NCBI GenBank assembly: GCA_964547995.1 | Contig: CAZJRB010000013.1 | Location: 38,043-102,042, forward strand | Source: CAZJRB01 sp964547995 | GTDB taxonomy: Bacteria > Planctomycetota > Planctomycetia > Pirellulales > Thermoguttaceae | Length of the DNA: 64,000 nt | Reading direction: 5' to 3' | Shown here: piece after piece, positions 46,627-54,915 of the stretch | How positions within the stretch are numbered: position 1 is the stretch's first letter | How the letters are laid out: each line of letters starts with the position of its first letter | The notes under the pieces: model-generated | Seen by the model: the letters and a program-made list of their open reading frames with translations, nothing else | Told to the model about the DNA's origin: nothing | The model's database searches: none | Position numbers and translations under genes: made by a program

Positions 46627-47574
46627 TCACAACCAATCTCCCCACTCTTCTTCCCGCTCTGCCCTTCGGCGTTCTCTGATCCGATCCGAGATTTCCAAGT
46701 CCGTCTCGACCTTGCGAATTGCCTTGTCCGGTGGCAATCCCCGCAGCATCCATCGAAGGCACCTTGCCACGTCCGCATCCTTCTCAAAAGCGTTCCTTGC
46801 GGTGTGTAGGTCGGACTCTGGGACGGCCTCTTCCAGCTTCGGAAGACGCATGTTCGTGTAGTCGTCCCGGCCACTCTTGAGCTTGGCAAAGTCACCGAAG
46901 GGTATGCGGTCTGTCGGGGTACGCCGTATCCGCTCCATGAGCGGCAAGTCAGGATCGTACCCAACGGCCAAGCGGCTCAATCTGTCTGCGGGGTTTCGTG
47001 CGCCCGGAACCCAAATCAGTTCGGCGTTGGCCTGGGCCAGAGACTGCTCTATCTTCGGTGCGTAGTATTGCGCCGTTTCGCTTTTGCGGGCATAGTCACC
47101 ATTGACCCAACACACCGCAAGCTGCGAGTCCGAGCAGACGATAAACCGATCGAGCCCAGCCTTTTTCCCGGCGTCGATGGCATCGAGAATGGCGATGCAC
47201 TCGGCGGCGTTGTTCGTCTTGGCTTCCGTTTCCCGCTTGATTTTGATTTCCGGGGAGTCGCAGTAGACTCCGATTCCAACCGTGGAGCCGATCGTGCAGG
47301 CGTCAGCATAGACTCTCGGTAAGGTCTCACGATCATGCTGGTGTAGCTGCTTGACAATCCGACGCTCAATCACTTCAAGAGTGACTTCAACGCCTTCCTG
47401 GGCCAGATGCTGGATGAGTTCACCTGCGTCTGGATTGCCAGAAGCAACGGCTTCGGCGACCGCTTTATTGATTGCAGCCTTGCGGGGTTTGCCGGTGATC
47501 TTTGTGTTCATCTTGTTATCCGATTCTTTCTGGCGCTTCTCCTGTGTTCGCCTATCGGCCGTTCGCTTGTTCAT
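46627..47574 (-). CDS. RNase H-fold protein of the integrated element
   Basis: This 315-residue protein has a basic N-terminus and a central RNase HI-like domain. Residues in the right order for a DEDD active site are Asp91 (VYADACT), Glu125 (NNAAECIAIL), Asp149 (VCSDSQLA) and Asp197 (NPADRLSR). The fold cleaves RNA in RNA-DNA hybrids, here perhaps in primer removal during element replication. A Lys/Arg-rich C-terminal extension of about 100 residues is not part of RNase HI. The start at 47574 lacks a good ribosome binding site; the Met at residue 22 is an alternative. Confidence 0.75.
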   Translation of the reverse strand: MNKRTADRRTQEKRQKESDNKMNTKITGKPRKAAINKAVAEAVASGNPDAGELIQHLAQEGVEVTLEVIERRIVKQLHQHDRETLPRVYADACTIGSTVGIGVYCDSPEIKIKRETEAKTNNAAECIAILDAIDAGKKAGLDRFIVCSDSQLAVCWVNGDYARKSETAQYYAPKIEQSLAQANAELIWVPGARNPADRLSRLAVGYDPDLPLMERIRRTPTDRIPFGDFAKLKSGRDDYTNMRLPKLEEAVPESDLHTARNAFEKDADVARCLRWMLRGLPPDKAIRKVETDLEISDRIRERRRAEREEEWGDWL

Positions 47575-47646
47575 ATCACGATATGCGCAAACGCTGTTTC
47601 TTCATTTCCACATATTCTCTAATCACGAATTTTCCCCATAAACGAC

Positions 47647-47683
47647 TTTGGCCCGCCTTACCGGGTCGGTAAGGCGGGCCAAA
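47647..47683. repeat. 16-bp perfect hairpin
   Basis: TTTGGCCCGCCTTACC and its exact complement are separated by five bases. It lies between the methyltransferase gene and the RNase H-fold gene, 73 bases upstream of the latter start, and is flanked by T and A runs on its two sides, so it could end transcription on either strand. Confidence 0.65.
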
Positions 47684-48047
47684 GGTGGCTCGCTATACTC
47701 TTATGGCTTCCATGATTGGTTGATCCTCCCAGGGTTTGCGGCTGTGCTGACAGTCCGCTTCTTTGAACCCTTATTATCCCAAGTCACGCAGCGGCCCGCA
47801 ACGGCTATTCGGCACAAAATTGTACCGCTATCAGGTTATGTTATCCGGCACGTTAGCCACTCGCTCTGCGGAGTTAGTGGATCGGATGTTGCCGATCAAC
47901 ACAAACACCATCGGCGATCACCCTCATCTTAATAGCGCCCCGCCTCCCACACCCGCCATCGACAACAGTTGATAACCGCCTTCCACCCGTTCACCATCCC
48001 AAACCCGTTAATGCAGCGACCAAACTCACTAATAACGACACCGCCGC

Positions 48048-48212
48048 CTACGAACCGGCCTGGGTTGATAATTCACGTCCTGATTGGCTTTCGTGGTGGT
48101 GGTGTGGAGATGGTTCGGGGATGAGTGGAAGGGTTTTTGGGGCTGTTATTAGCGGCAGGATTGCCGCTGGAAAGATGAAACCGCCCCACCCCGGCGACAC
48201 GCCGGGGTGGGG
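48048..48212. repeat. Direct repeat flanking the methyltransferase gene, left copy
   Basis: Starting CTACGAACCGGCCTGGG, it shares the segment GGCTTTCGTGGTGGTGGTGT and GTTATTAG with 49761-49949 and ends in the same kind of hairpin, here a 13-bp CCCCACCCCGGCG-ACA-CGCCGGGGTGGGG (48184-48212). That hairpin lies 18 bases past the methyltransferase stop on the minus strand and is a likely terminator. Confidence 0.8.
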
Positions 48213-48229
48213 GTTTGTGCTCGCCTCGA

Positions 48230-49219
48230 TCACGCCGACATGCCATACTCGTCCTGTATGACTCGCTTGAGGCGTTGCCGGGCGATGGTGACGTACTTTT
48301 TCTCCTTCTCGATCCCGACGTAGCCAAAGCCTTCCCGCAAACAGCCGACTCCGATGCTGGCGCTGCCGGAAAACGGATCGAGCACGAGGCCACCACATGG
48401 CGTAATCAGCTTGCAGAGCCACCCCATCATGAGAGTGTTCTTTGCCGTCGGGTGGTCGTTACCTTCACCTCTGTCCTTCTTGCTGGCCTTGGGGCAGTAG
48501 AAGAAGGTGGGAAAGTATTTGGACGCCCCGCCAGGGTCGTCATACGTCTTTGGCTTTGACGGGTGCGGCCGTCGAGTCGTGCGAAAGAAGCTCCCGATGC
48601 GCTGCTTGGGAGTCCTTCCCGCAGGTCGCTCACCGCTCTGGCGATCCAGCAGCAAAACCGGGCAACCCTCTATACACTTGCTCTTGTTGCATCCGGGAGC
48701 ATGCGAAAGTAGCGTCGTCCCCGGATGCCGTTTTGACGGCCCGACGGGAACCCTCTCCGGGAAAAGCCGCCCTACGCCCCAGCGCTTCATATTCGCCGCC
48801 ACATTCCTCTCAGAGATCGGTTTGCGGATCACATACCAATACTCGGTGGTCGGCTTTAGTGAGTGTCGTTGCTTTGGGAAAGAGTCGGCGAAAAGGTGCG
48901 TAAGCACCGTAACAATCTCAAACCCAGCGTTCTCAATCGCCAAAGCCGTCCAATGCGCCGTCCTTGGGTACGCCCAGATCGCACCATGAGCGCCGGGCTT
49001 CAGCACCCGCAGACACTCGACAAGGATTGCCGTGAGCCAAGCGATCCACTTATCCCGCCCGCCACGGGCGGAGTCCCAGGGCTTAGACATGAACCCAATC
49101 CCCGCTGGCGGATCGGTCGGCATGCTGTCGAACGTGTTGTCGGGAAGTGTTTTCAAGATGCGTAGCGCATCGCCGGTGTGTAGTGTGTAGTGCGGGGCCT
49201 TCTTCTTCTTGGAACCCAT
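48230..49219 (-). CDS. DNA methyltransferase (beta-class, phage-type)
   Basis: This 329-residue protein starts at the ATG at 49219 after GGAGG. Motif IV comes first (SMPTDPPAGIGFMSKPWD, residues about 36-39) and the SAM-binding motif I DPFSGSASIG lies near the C-terminus (about 279-288), which defines the beta order. The family DPPY/W reads DPPA, a variant I associate with phage methyltransferases. It would modify adenine-N6 or cytosine-N4. No restriction partner is adjacent, so it is an orphan, perhaps protecting the element or controlling it. Confidence 0.85.
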   Translation of the reverse strand: MGSKKKKAPHYTLHTGDALRILKTLPDNTFDSMPTDPPAGIGFMSKPWDSARGGRDKWIAWLTAILVECLRVLKPGAHGAIWAYPRTAHWTALAIENAGFEIVTVLTHLFADSFPKQRHSLKPTTEYWYVIRKPISERNVAANMKRWGVGRLFPERVPVGPSKRHPGTTLLSHAPGCNKSKCIEGCPVLLLDRQSGERPAGRTPKQRIGSFFRTTRRPHPSKPKTYDDPGGASKYFPTFFYCPKASKKDRGEGNDHPTAKNTLMMGWLCKLITPCGGLVLDPFSGSASIGVGCLREGFGYVGIEKEKKYVTIARQRLKRVIQDEYGMSA

Positions 49220-49760
49220 CGTATACCTCCAGTCTCTTGAAATAGACGACACTCATACACCGCCCGAAGCGGCACGTAATAATAGGAGGTACGGTCTACG
49301 ATGGTTGGTGATTGTCCTATGGATGTATTGTTGCCTTCCTCATTTCGACGCTCCACAAAACCTAGCAAATTCGTCCTGGTCCGTCAAGCAAAAGAAAGAG
49401 TCGCACTGCCACGACACGACCGTTTTCTGTCCAATTTTATCCTCCTCGGCACCACGCATGGCGCAGATGCCCGGTTCGGTCCCTAGCAGCCACAGCACAG
49501 CTTTAGGGGATAAAACCATATTCCTGATCTTCGCTTGATGGCGTTGCTATTCTCGTCCTATACACTTTGTATCTTTACGCCATACGCCGAACGTCATATC
49601 ATACGGTTAATACAATCGTATAGCACTGCATCTGATGGTTTGATCGGGTCGGATATCATAGATATCGGGCTCGATACGTCGGATATCCGTCATCCCCGAA
49701 GTCCAATCAGAACGGATTGACAACAACTTCACCGCCGTTCACTCCCTTAATACTATTCCG

Positions 49761-49949
49761 CTACGTACCGGCCTGGGTTATCAATCCACATCCTGGTTGG
49801 CTTTCGTGGTGGTGGTGTGGAGATGTTGCCGGGAAAGTGGAAGGGGTTTCAAAGCGGATTGGGGCTGTGGCTGGGTGTTGTTATTAGTGGGGAGGGCGAA
49901 GAGAAGGAACAAGATCGCCCTTCACCCCGGCAGCGCCGGGGTGAAGGGC
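49761..49949. repeat. Direct repeat flanking the methyltransferase gene, right copy
   Basis: Starting CTACGTACCGGCCTGGG, it parallels 48048-48212 and ends in a perfect 15-bp hairpin GCCCTTCACCCCGGC-AGC-GCCGGGGTGAAGGGC split over 49917-49931 and 49935-49949. The middle is longer than in the left copy by about 25 bases. Confidence 0.8.
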
Positions 49950-50032
49950 TAACGTACGCTGTCAGGGATCGGCTGACGATGGTATCTATGCCCGGCACAA
50001 TCAAGAATTTCGTCGGGGAGAACTCAAGCACG

Positions 50033-50063
50033 GCCCTCCCTCCCGAACGTCGGGAGGGAGGGC
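50033..50063. repeat. 14-bp perfect hairpin
   Basis: GCCCTCCCTCCCGA-ACG-TCGGGAGGGAGGGC. No gene lies close enough to call it a terminator. It belongs to the series of GC-rich, short-loop stems of this element. Confidence 0.7.
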
Positions 50064-50161
50064 ATTATCGAAAGGACTGGCGCAGGGTTCAAGAGCGAAA
50101 CACATTCTCGTTATCAATCTTACCAACAGTTGGTATGGTTTTATTGGAAGAGCAACCTTCG

Positions 50162-50206
50162 TATTGGCAAAACCCCGGCTCTTGAGAGCCGGGGTGTTTG
50201 CCAATA
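50162..50206. repeat. 20-bp hairpin with ATTGGCAA ends
   Basis: TATTGGCAAA-ACCCCGGCTC and its complement, with one bulged base, surround the loop TTGA. The outer ends contain ATTGGCAA, which recurs twice in tandem as ATTGGCAATTCT near 50250-50272. Confidence 0.7.
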
Positions 50207-50307
50207 GAAGAGTTGGGCAAACCCCTTAAAATAAGGCATTAGCAATTCTATTGGCAATTCTATTGGCAAAATCTTTCTCCTCCTGACACCCGTTAATAAC
50301 GCCCCAA

Positions 50308-50344
50308 GCCCACCCGCACGGCACACCGTGCCGTGCGGGTGGGC
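50308..50344 (-). terminator. 17-bp perfect hairpin after the primase gene
   Basis: GCCCACCCGCACGGCAC-ACC-GTGCCGTGCGGGTGGGC is a perfect stem 28 bases past the stop of the minus-strand primase gene. No long U-tract follows, but position and strength suit transcript termination or 3' protection. Confidence 0.6.
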
Positions 50345-50371
50345 GATGTGCCAGATACACCCGGGTGCGAA

Positions 50372-52441
50372 TCAAGGCTGTGCCCAGTAGACAACACCCT
50401 TGGGATGGCCGTAGTTCTTTATCTGGATAATGGTCTGCTTTTCGTGCTCGACAAACATCCGGAGTTTGTCTTTGTACCACTTCTGCAAAGGGAACCGTTT
50501 TTGCAGGAAGGCCACTGTTTCCTTCGACCCCTTGGCTTCCTCAAAGGACCTGGGAAGAAAGTCACACAGGGCAGAGATGATCTGCTCGCCTGTTGCTTGT
50601 GGCTGTCGCAACACCAGCGTTCCCTGGCCTGACCGATCCAGTTCTTCTGGTAGTTCGACGTGATGGCTCTTGAGGTCATAGGTAAGCCCGTCGTTCCCAT
50701 CCTTGTTCTTCACGAACTTGACCGTGATCTTGTCGTCAGCCGTTTTCGTGATCCGGATGACGGAATCGACGTTAGCACCGGCCAGGTTCGAGCCCATCAT
50801 GCCCCGAGTGCTATCCTTACCCTCGTGGTGGATTGCTCCAACACAGGGCCGGAAGCCGGACAATCGCTCCACCAAGTCCTGACAAAGCTCCATACCATTG
50901 GTGAAGGCTTGCATCTCCTCCGGGGAATTGACGCCTCTACCTCCGTTGTGCTTCGCCAGGGTGTCAAAGACGACCAGTTGAGGCAGGCAATGCAGTTCCT
51001 TGTAGGCTTGCATCAAAGCAATGCCCACTTCCGTCCGGCTCGGCACATCAAATCGTGCTGGAAGGACCACAAAGTGCTCCGTATCGCCGACATGATGCTC
51101 ACGCTGCCATCCGACAATCCGCTTGCGGATACCAGCGTAGCCCTCGCCAATGATGTAGGCCACCGGGAGTTTCTGGACTGGGTACCGTCCGAGGAACGGA
51201 ATGTCATAGGCAACACTCAAGCAGAGATCGAGAGCGAAAAAGGTCTTCATCGCTCCCCATTGTCCGTACAGAAAAAACTCGGAACCCTCCATAATATGAT
51301 CGGCCACGACGGGCTCGCCTGACTTGAGATCGACCAAATCCCTGATCAAATAGGCCCGTCGTTTGTCCTTCCTGGCCTCTGGGTCAGGGACAAGTGCCTT
51401 GATGATGTCCTCGTCCGACATGCTGGTGTAGTCGCCCTGGGTAAAGTCGATACCCTCGGACATCTCGGCCATTCGTTCATCGGCATGAGGGATCATTACG
51501 CTGTCGCCCACCTCACCGTCATACACAGCACGAAGCCCGGAGGTAATCTTGTGGCGAATTTCGTCAGCATTCCACGGATAGTATCCACCGTGGGAGTTTT
51601 GCTGATCCTCACGCTGGCCCCATTCTTCAAGCAACTCCTGACATGCACCATTGGGAAGAGCGTAGCCCCACAACAAGTCCATCGTGATAGCAAACAGGTA
51701 GTTGTGCGCACCTTGCCCTTCTTTGGCTCCGGGTGTCCTTTCCAGGTGACGCTTTGCGGCTTCTATGCGGTCGTCAAGGGGAACCCTGATGTCCTCGATG
51801 GCTTCTTCGTGGTTGATGGCCTCGTATGTGCCGTCCCCGCCATCGGAGTTCTGTTCCCTTTCACCAAACGGTAGCCATGCGGGATCATACACGGGTAGGC
51901 TGTTCAGCAGGTCAAGGGTGATCGGCTGGTTGAACTTGCCGTGGAGCTTCAAAATACCAGCATCGGCCCGAAGATCAACTTCATACTTGACACCATCAAT
52001 GCTGGCCTTTGACCTCGACCGAAGGTAGTGGATACCATCTGGACGGCGGAAGACGTAATGACGACCACCCTTGCGAGCAGTGTCTTGGTATAGTGGTGTG
52101 GCTGCGCACCTCTTTTCGACCAAAGCTCTGGCCTCTTCGTTATCAGCGTCCACTACAACGAGGCCGGGTGCGTCCGTGGAAGATTTCCCAGTCAGCAAAG
52201 CCCACTTCGCAAACTGTTGATTCCAGGACTTGAGTTGCTGGCTTGTGACTCGCTGAATTTGAAAGCGTGACTCATCCGGGTCACCCTCGCTCTTGGCACC
52301 CCAGCTATGTCGTCCCCATTTGCGAGCCGTGATTTTGCTGTCGCCGTCAAGCGGCAGTACGTTGTAACCGAGATCATAGAAAACTCGATGGATTTGCGCA
52401 AGATAATTGCTGTCATTGTCGATATTATATACATGGGGCAT
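50372..52441 (-). CDS. Primase-polymerase with RepA-like ATPase
   Basis: This 689-residue protein has an N-terminal prim-pol-like domain (GYNVLPLDGDSK; GLVVVDADNEEA, an acidic metal motif; GGRHYVFRRPDG). A central linker leads to a RepA/AAA-type ATPase with Walker A GQWGAMKT and Walker B LVVFDTLAKHNGG, then GAIHHEGKDSTRGMMGS. Such proteins prime and unwind DNA of satellites and plasmids. AAGGAGG precedes the ATG. It gives the element its own replication capacity and argues against a simple genomic island. Confidence 0.85.
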   Translation of the reverse strand: MPHVYNIDNDSNYLAQIHRVFYDLGYNVLPLDGDSKITARKWGRHSWGAKSEGDPDESRFQIQRVTSQQLKSWNQQFAKWALLTGKSSTDAPGLVVVDADNEEARALVEKRCAATPLYQDTARKGGRHYVFRRPDGIHYLRSRSKASIDGVKYEVDLRADAGILKLHGKFNQPITLDLLNSLPVYDPAWLPFGEREQNSDGGDGTYEAINHEEAIEDIRVPLDDRIEAAKRHLERTPGAKEGQGAHNYLFAITMDLLWGYALPNGACQELLEEWGQREDQQNSHGGYYPWNADEIRHKITSGLRAVYDGEVGDSVMIPHADERMAEMSEGIDFTQGDYTSMSDEDIIKALVPDPEARKDKRRAYLIRDLVDLKSGEPVVADHIMEGSEFFLYGQWGAMKTFFALDLCLSVAYDIPFLGRYPVQKLPVAYIIGEGYAGIRKRIVGWQREHHVGDTEHFVVLPARFDVPSRTEVGIALMQAYKELHCLPQLVVFDTLAKHNGGRGVNSPEEMQAFTNGMELCQDLVERLSGFRPCVGAIHHEGKDSTRGMMGSNLAGANVDSVIRITKTADDKITVKFVKNKDGNDGLTYDLKSHHVELPEELDRSGQGTLVLRQPQATGEQIISALCDFLPRSFEEAKGSKETVAFLQKRFPLQKWYKDKLRMFVEHEKQTIIQIKNYGHPKGVVYWAQP

Positions 52442-52476
52442 CTGCCCTCCTTACTGCAAAAGGTTATACTTCATTG

Positions 52477-52504
52477 ACGCCCCCGCTTACGTTGGCGGGG
52501 GCGT
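52477..52504 (-). terminator. Hairpin after the small HTH gene
   Basis: ACGCCCCCGC and GCGGGGGCGT form a 10-bp stem with an eight-base loop, nine bases past the stop of the HTH gene on the minus strand and 36 bases upstream of the primase start. Confidence 0.6.
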
Positions 52505-52512
52505 TCTTCATA

Positions 52513-52722
52513 TCATCTTTGCCTCTCCTCCAAAGCGGCAAGAATGTCAATCAACCTGTATCGCCTGTGCCCTCCGCTCGTTCGGATCGGTTTCAGGTCC
52601 TTGCGACTCCGCAGAGTCGTAGGACAAACCCCGAGTACCTTTGCCGCTTGGGTTGCTGTCAGGCCGTCTGATACGGCCAGCTTGTGGATAACATCACAGG
52701 CCAGAGATTGAATAACATTCAC
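52513..52722 (-). CDS. MerR/excisionase-like HTH regulator
   Basis: This 69-residue protein contains TATQAAKVLGVCPTTLRSRK, then SGGHRRYRLIDILAAL, the pattern of MerR-like DNA-binding domains. The GTG at 52722 is preferred: it follows AAGGGGGC and leaves an AT-rich promoter region upstream. A longer frame to 52818 would add 32 unlikely residues and fill that region. It is divergent from the DUF3820 gene and just upstream of the primase gene, so it may control both. Confidence 0.65.
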   Translation of the reverse strand: MNVIQSLACDVIHKLAVSDGLTATQAAKVLGVCPTTLRSRKDLKPIRTSGGHRRYRLIDILAALEERQR

Positions 52723-52830
52723 GCTGCCCCCTTGGAAAGAAAAGTCTCTTCTTATTATATCGGCATTGGCAAGATTTTTTTCCAACTTACTATATAAATA
52801 TGTACGCACGTTCAACAACCCGGAGGCACC
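52723..52830. promoter_or_regulatory. AT-rich divergent promoter region
   Basis: This short gap between the HTH and DUF3820 genes is strikingly AT-rich for the window. On the plus strand TTGGCA near 52765 and TATATAA near 52790 are a possible -35/-10 pair with a long 19-base spacer. GGAGG lies at 52820, just before the DUF3820 start. Confidence 0.45.
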
Positions 52831-53016
52831 ATGAAAATGCCGTTTGGAAAATTCAAAGGACGAGAATTACAAACAATCCCAGAGAACTATCTGCGCTGGA
52901 TAAAGACAAATCTCACGCTTGATGAGGATTTGACAGAATGTATTGACGCTGTTCTATCTGGCGAGCAGTTGCCGCTGACAGTGGACGAGCAGATGGAGAG
53001 GTTATCTCGAAATTAG
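52831..53016 (+). CDS. DUF3820-like small protein
   Basis: This 61-residue protein begins MKMPFGKFKGRELQTIPENY, followed by LRWI, the hallmark of DUF3820 proteins found in many phages and bacteria; the family function is not established. CGGAGG precedes the ATG. It is the first plus-strand gene to the right of the putative divergent promoter. Confidence 0.8.
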   Translation: MKMPFGKFKGRELQTIPENYLRWIKTNLTLDEDLTECIDAVLSGEQLPLTVDEQMERLSRN

Positions 53017-53077
53017 GTCGCTGATTGGGCCAATTACCTCGGGTCGTATTGTGATGCAGCGATATTGCCAAGGCCAC

Positions 53078-53359
53078 CTACCCATCCACCCTCGGCCAGT
53101 TGGCGAAACAACCCTCAATCGCAGCCATCGTTTCCTCGGCATCTTCACCAGTAACCTCCACGGTCCATTCAGCGCCCGGCATAGGAGCCAGCGCCAGGAT
53201 ATTCAAGATGCTACGACCATCGGCCGCCTGGTCGCCGCAGGCGTATGTGACTTCCGACTCAAAAGGTTTCCCCGCTTCAACAAGCAAAGCCCCGCATCGA
53301 ATGCCGATGTAAGCGTCCTCGGGGATCATCAGTTTGCGGCGAAGGGTAGGTGAGTCCAT
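53078..53359 (-). CDS. HPr-fold protein lacking the phosphorylatable His
   Basis: This 93-residue protein matches the HPr fold of the sugar phosphotransferase system: SEVTYACGDQAADGRSILNI, LALAPMPGAEWTVEVTG and DAEETMAAIEGCF. The usual GLHARPA loop with His15 is replaced by GIRCGALL, so EI/EII-type phosphotransfer is not expected. The Ser46-like position (GRSIL) is kept, which in Firmicutes is a regulatory phosphorylation site. It may be a regulatory or adaptor HPr, as in some PTS-Ntr or Crh proteins. It is on the minus strand among small plus-strand genes. Confidence 0.6.
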   Translation of the reverse strand: MDSPTLRRKLMIPEDAYIGIRCGALLVEAGKPFESEVTYACGDQAADGRSILNILALAPMPGAEWTVEVTGEDAEETMAAIEGCFANWPRVDG

Positions 53360-54053
53360 TGGATTGCCTCGGAAGGCGTGTGAAGCGAATGATATCCTAC
53401 ATCAACATGCATCCTATGTCCATCCATCCATCCCCTCTGCGCCCCATACAGCGATCCATTTCCCGACACGACCAAAATCACCAATCCGCAATTACTCCTC
53501 GCCTACGGACCTCCTGCGGCTTCTGATCACGTCCTATGGCATGTATGTCTTTGGGTTCGGCTCGGGCGATATTCTCGGGTTGGATTATCAGTAAACTCGG
53601 CACATACCTCTGGTCCTTGGCGTTGGCCTCTGGGTGGGGTTGCCGGTGCCCAGAGGAGCAGGCCCAGAGAAACAGACATTCGCACCTGATGCGGGCGGAC
53701 TATCCCGGAATCCGCCCGACCGCCAACCCGATGCCCCCGACGCCGCTCCCAGGCCGAAAAGAATCGCCCGAATTTACTTTTTTTCGGCCGCTAAATAGCG
53801 GTACTTGAGCGATTCCAGAAAAAATCTCCAAAAAAACTAATGCTGTGAATCGGCTGTGCCGATAAGGTAAGATAGACAGCCCGTTAGACTCGCAGAAAGA
53901 GTCAGAGGGGCGGCCTGACACGTCGAATGCCGTTCGGCTCTTCGTCGAACGCTCTTTTGTCGGCGGCAGGATATTTTAGCACGGCCGCATTGTAGCGGCG
54001 TGCCCTCATTCATGTTTCATTGTGCGCTACCAGTGCGTTGATAGGAGGAGAGT
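53360..54053. other. Gene-free stretch before the small-gene array
   Basis: No convincing coding region. A CCGCT-AAAT-AGCGG stem lies near 53788 after a run of T. The last 60 bases should contain the promoter of the small-gene array; the ribosome binding site TAGGAGGAG is at 54041-54049. Confidence 0.4.
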
Positions 54054-54473
54054 ATGAGCGTAAACGAAACCGTGGTGAGTGCTGTCAAGTATCTCGCCGA
54101 CTGGGATACGGACGACCCAATCGAGAAGGAAGTCGAATGGCAGTGCCCCGATTGCGGCAGTACCACACTGCACGGGCGTCATGCCGTATACGTATCCACC
54201 GACATAGACACCGGGGAAACCACCTTCGGCGAAGCTATCTCCGAGGTGGAGTGTGGAGGCTGCTATAGGTACTTCGATGCGGAGGAAGTGGAGGCGATGG
54301 CCGAGTTCCTTGACAAGGACCGTGCCTCCGCACGCAGCAAATTCAAGGAGTGGTGGTACGATGAGTATTCCGCTCCAGACCTCGGTCGCAGGAGTGACCG
54401 ATCGCTTTTGGGCAGGATGCTGACCATTCGTTTTAAGGAGAACATTCATGCAGGAACGCCCCTGCGAAATTGA
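54054..54473 (+). CDS. Small zinc-binding protein
   Basis: This 139-residue protein follows TAGGAGGAG. It has CPDCGS near residue 32 and CGGCYRYF near 70, a likely four-Cys zinc ribbon, in an acidic context. No family recognised. Its last codons overlap the start of the next gene by 26 bases, so translation is probably coupled. Confidence 0.65.
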   Translation: MSVNETVVSAVKYLADWDTDDPIEKEVEWQCPDCGSTTLHGRHAVYVSTDIDTGETTFGEAISEVECGGCYRYFDAEEVEAMAEFLDKDRASARSKFKEWWYDEYSAPDLGRRSDRSLLGRMLTIRFKENIHAGTPLRN

Positions 54474-54726
54474 CGTTGTTTGCAGACCGGCTACCGAGGC
54501 TCCAACCGAGGATACGGTGCGGACTTTCTATCGCTTCCGAAAATATGATCGCTCGCCAGGGTGCGATACGGTGGCCTTTCTGTTGCAGCACCAGACCCCG
54601 GAGAGGCTCGTCGCAACATTATGGCGTGATGAGCAACTCACCAAAGAGGGCGAGCGCAAGATCGCCGAAGCTGTGTTCGAGTGGATTGACAGCCAAGACG
54701 CAGCCAAGAGAGAAAGGAGGCGATAG
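54448..54726 (+). CDS. Hypothetical small protein
   Basis: This 92-residue protein starts inside the end of the preceding gene after AAGGAG. It is polar with a helical C-terminal half (ERKIAEAVFEWIDSQDAAKRE) ending in Arg-rich residues. No family recognised. Position shows co-expression with its neighbours. Confidence 0.6.
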   Translation: MQERPCEIDVVCRPATEAPTEDTVRTFYRFRKYDRSPGCDTVAFLLQHQTPERLVATLWRDEQLTKEGERKIAEAVFEWIDSQDAAKRERRR

Positions 54727-54729
54727 CGG

Positions 54730-54834
54730 ATGTTACCGACGCTCCCGCTCGGGGTCAAGCGGCTCCGTGACCGTGTGATGTCCGCACGTCGGCCAAAGGG
54801 CTACGAGAGGAAGAGTTGGCAAAGATCGAAGTAA
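54730..54834 (+). CDS. 34-residue basic peptide
   Basis: An ATG at 54730, eight bases after a perfect AGGAGG, opens a 34-codon frame (starting MLPTLPLGVKRLRDR) with about a third Arg and Lys. It begins three bases after the previous stop. The ribosome binding site and spacing support translation; the peptide could bind nucleic acid. Chance is not excluded. Confidence 0.45.
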   Translation: MLPTLPLGVKRLRDRVMSARRPKGYERKSWQRSK

Positions 54835-54840
54835 TCAGAG

Positions 54841-54874
54841 CCCTCCCCTCCTGCGGTGACGCAGGAGGGGAGGG
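54841..54874. terminator. 15-bp perfect hairpin between small genes
   Basis: CCCTCCCCTCCTGCG-GTGA-CGCAGGAGGGGAGGG stands between the 34-residue frame and the bS21-like gene, with its right end 42 bases before the bS21 start codon. The GTGA tetraloop would be stable in RNA. No U-tract. Confidence 0.6.
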
Positions 54875-54915
54875 GCAGCGTTACCCGCAAAGACAGCGAA
54901 AGGAGGACGTACATC

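Larger units (their letters stand above)
49220..50371. other. 1.15-kb gene-free region with hairpins and short repeats
   Basis: I find no convincing gene between the methyltransferase and primase genes. The region holds an AT-rich part (49545-49715) with several ATATC words, the right copy of the direct repeat, four strong hairpins and ATTGGCAA words at 50162-50272. It could be a control or replication region of the element. Confidence 0.5.

Noticed and set aside
49209..49538. Plus-strand 109-codon frame in the gap after the methyltransferase gene
   Set aside because: Starts inside the methyltransferase 5' end on the other strand, low-quality composition, no ribosome binding site.
49817..50185. 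Plus-strand 122-codon frame before the primase gene
   Set aside because: Most of it reads through two perfect hairpins; no start signal and no recognisable protein.
52723..52818. N-terminal extension of the HTH protein to an ATG at 52818
   Set aside because: The added residues look random and the region is AT-rich and promoter-like; the GTG at 52722 with a purine-rich leader is the better start.
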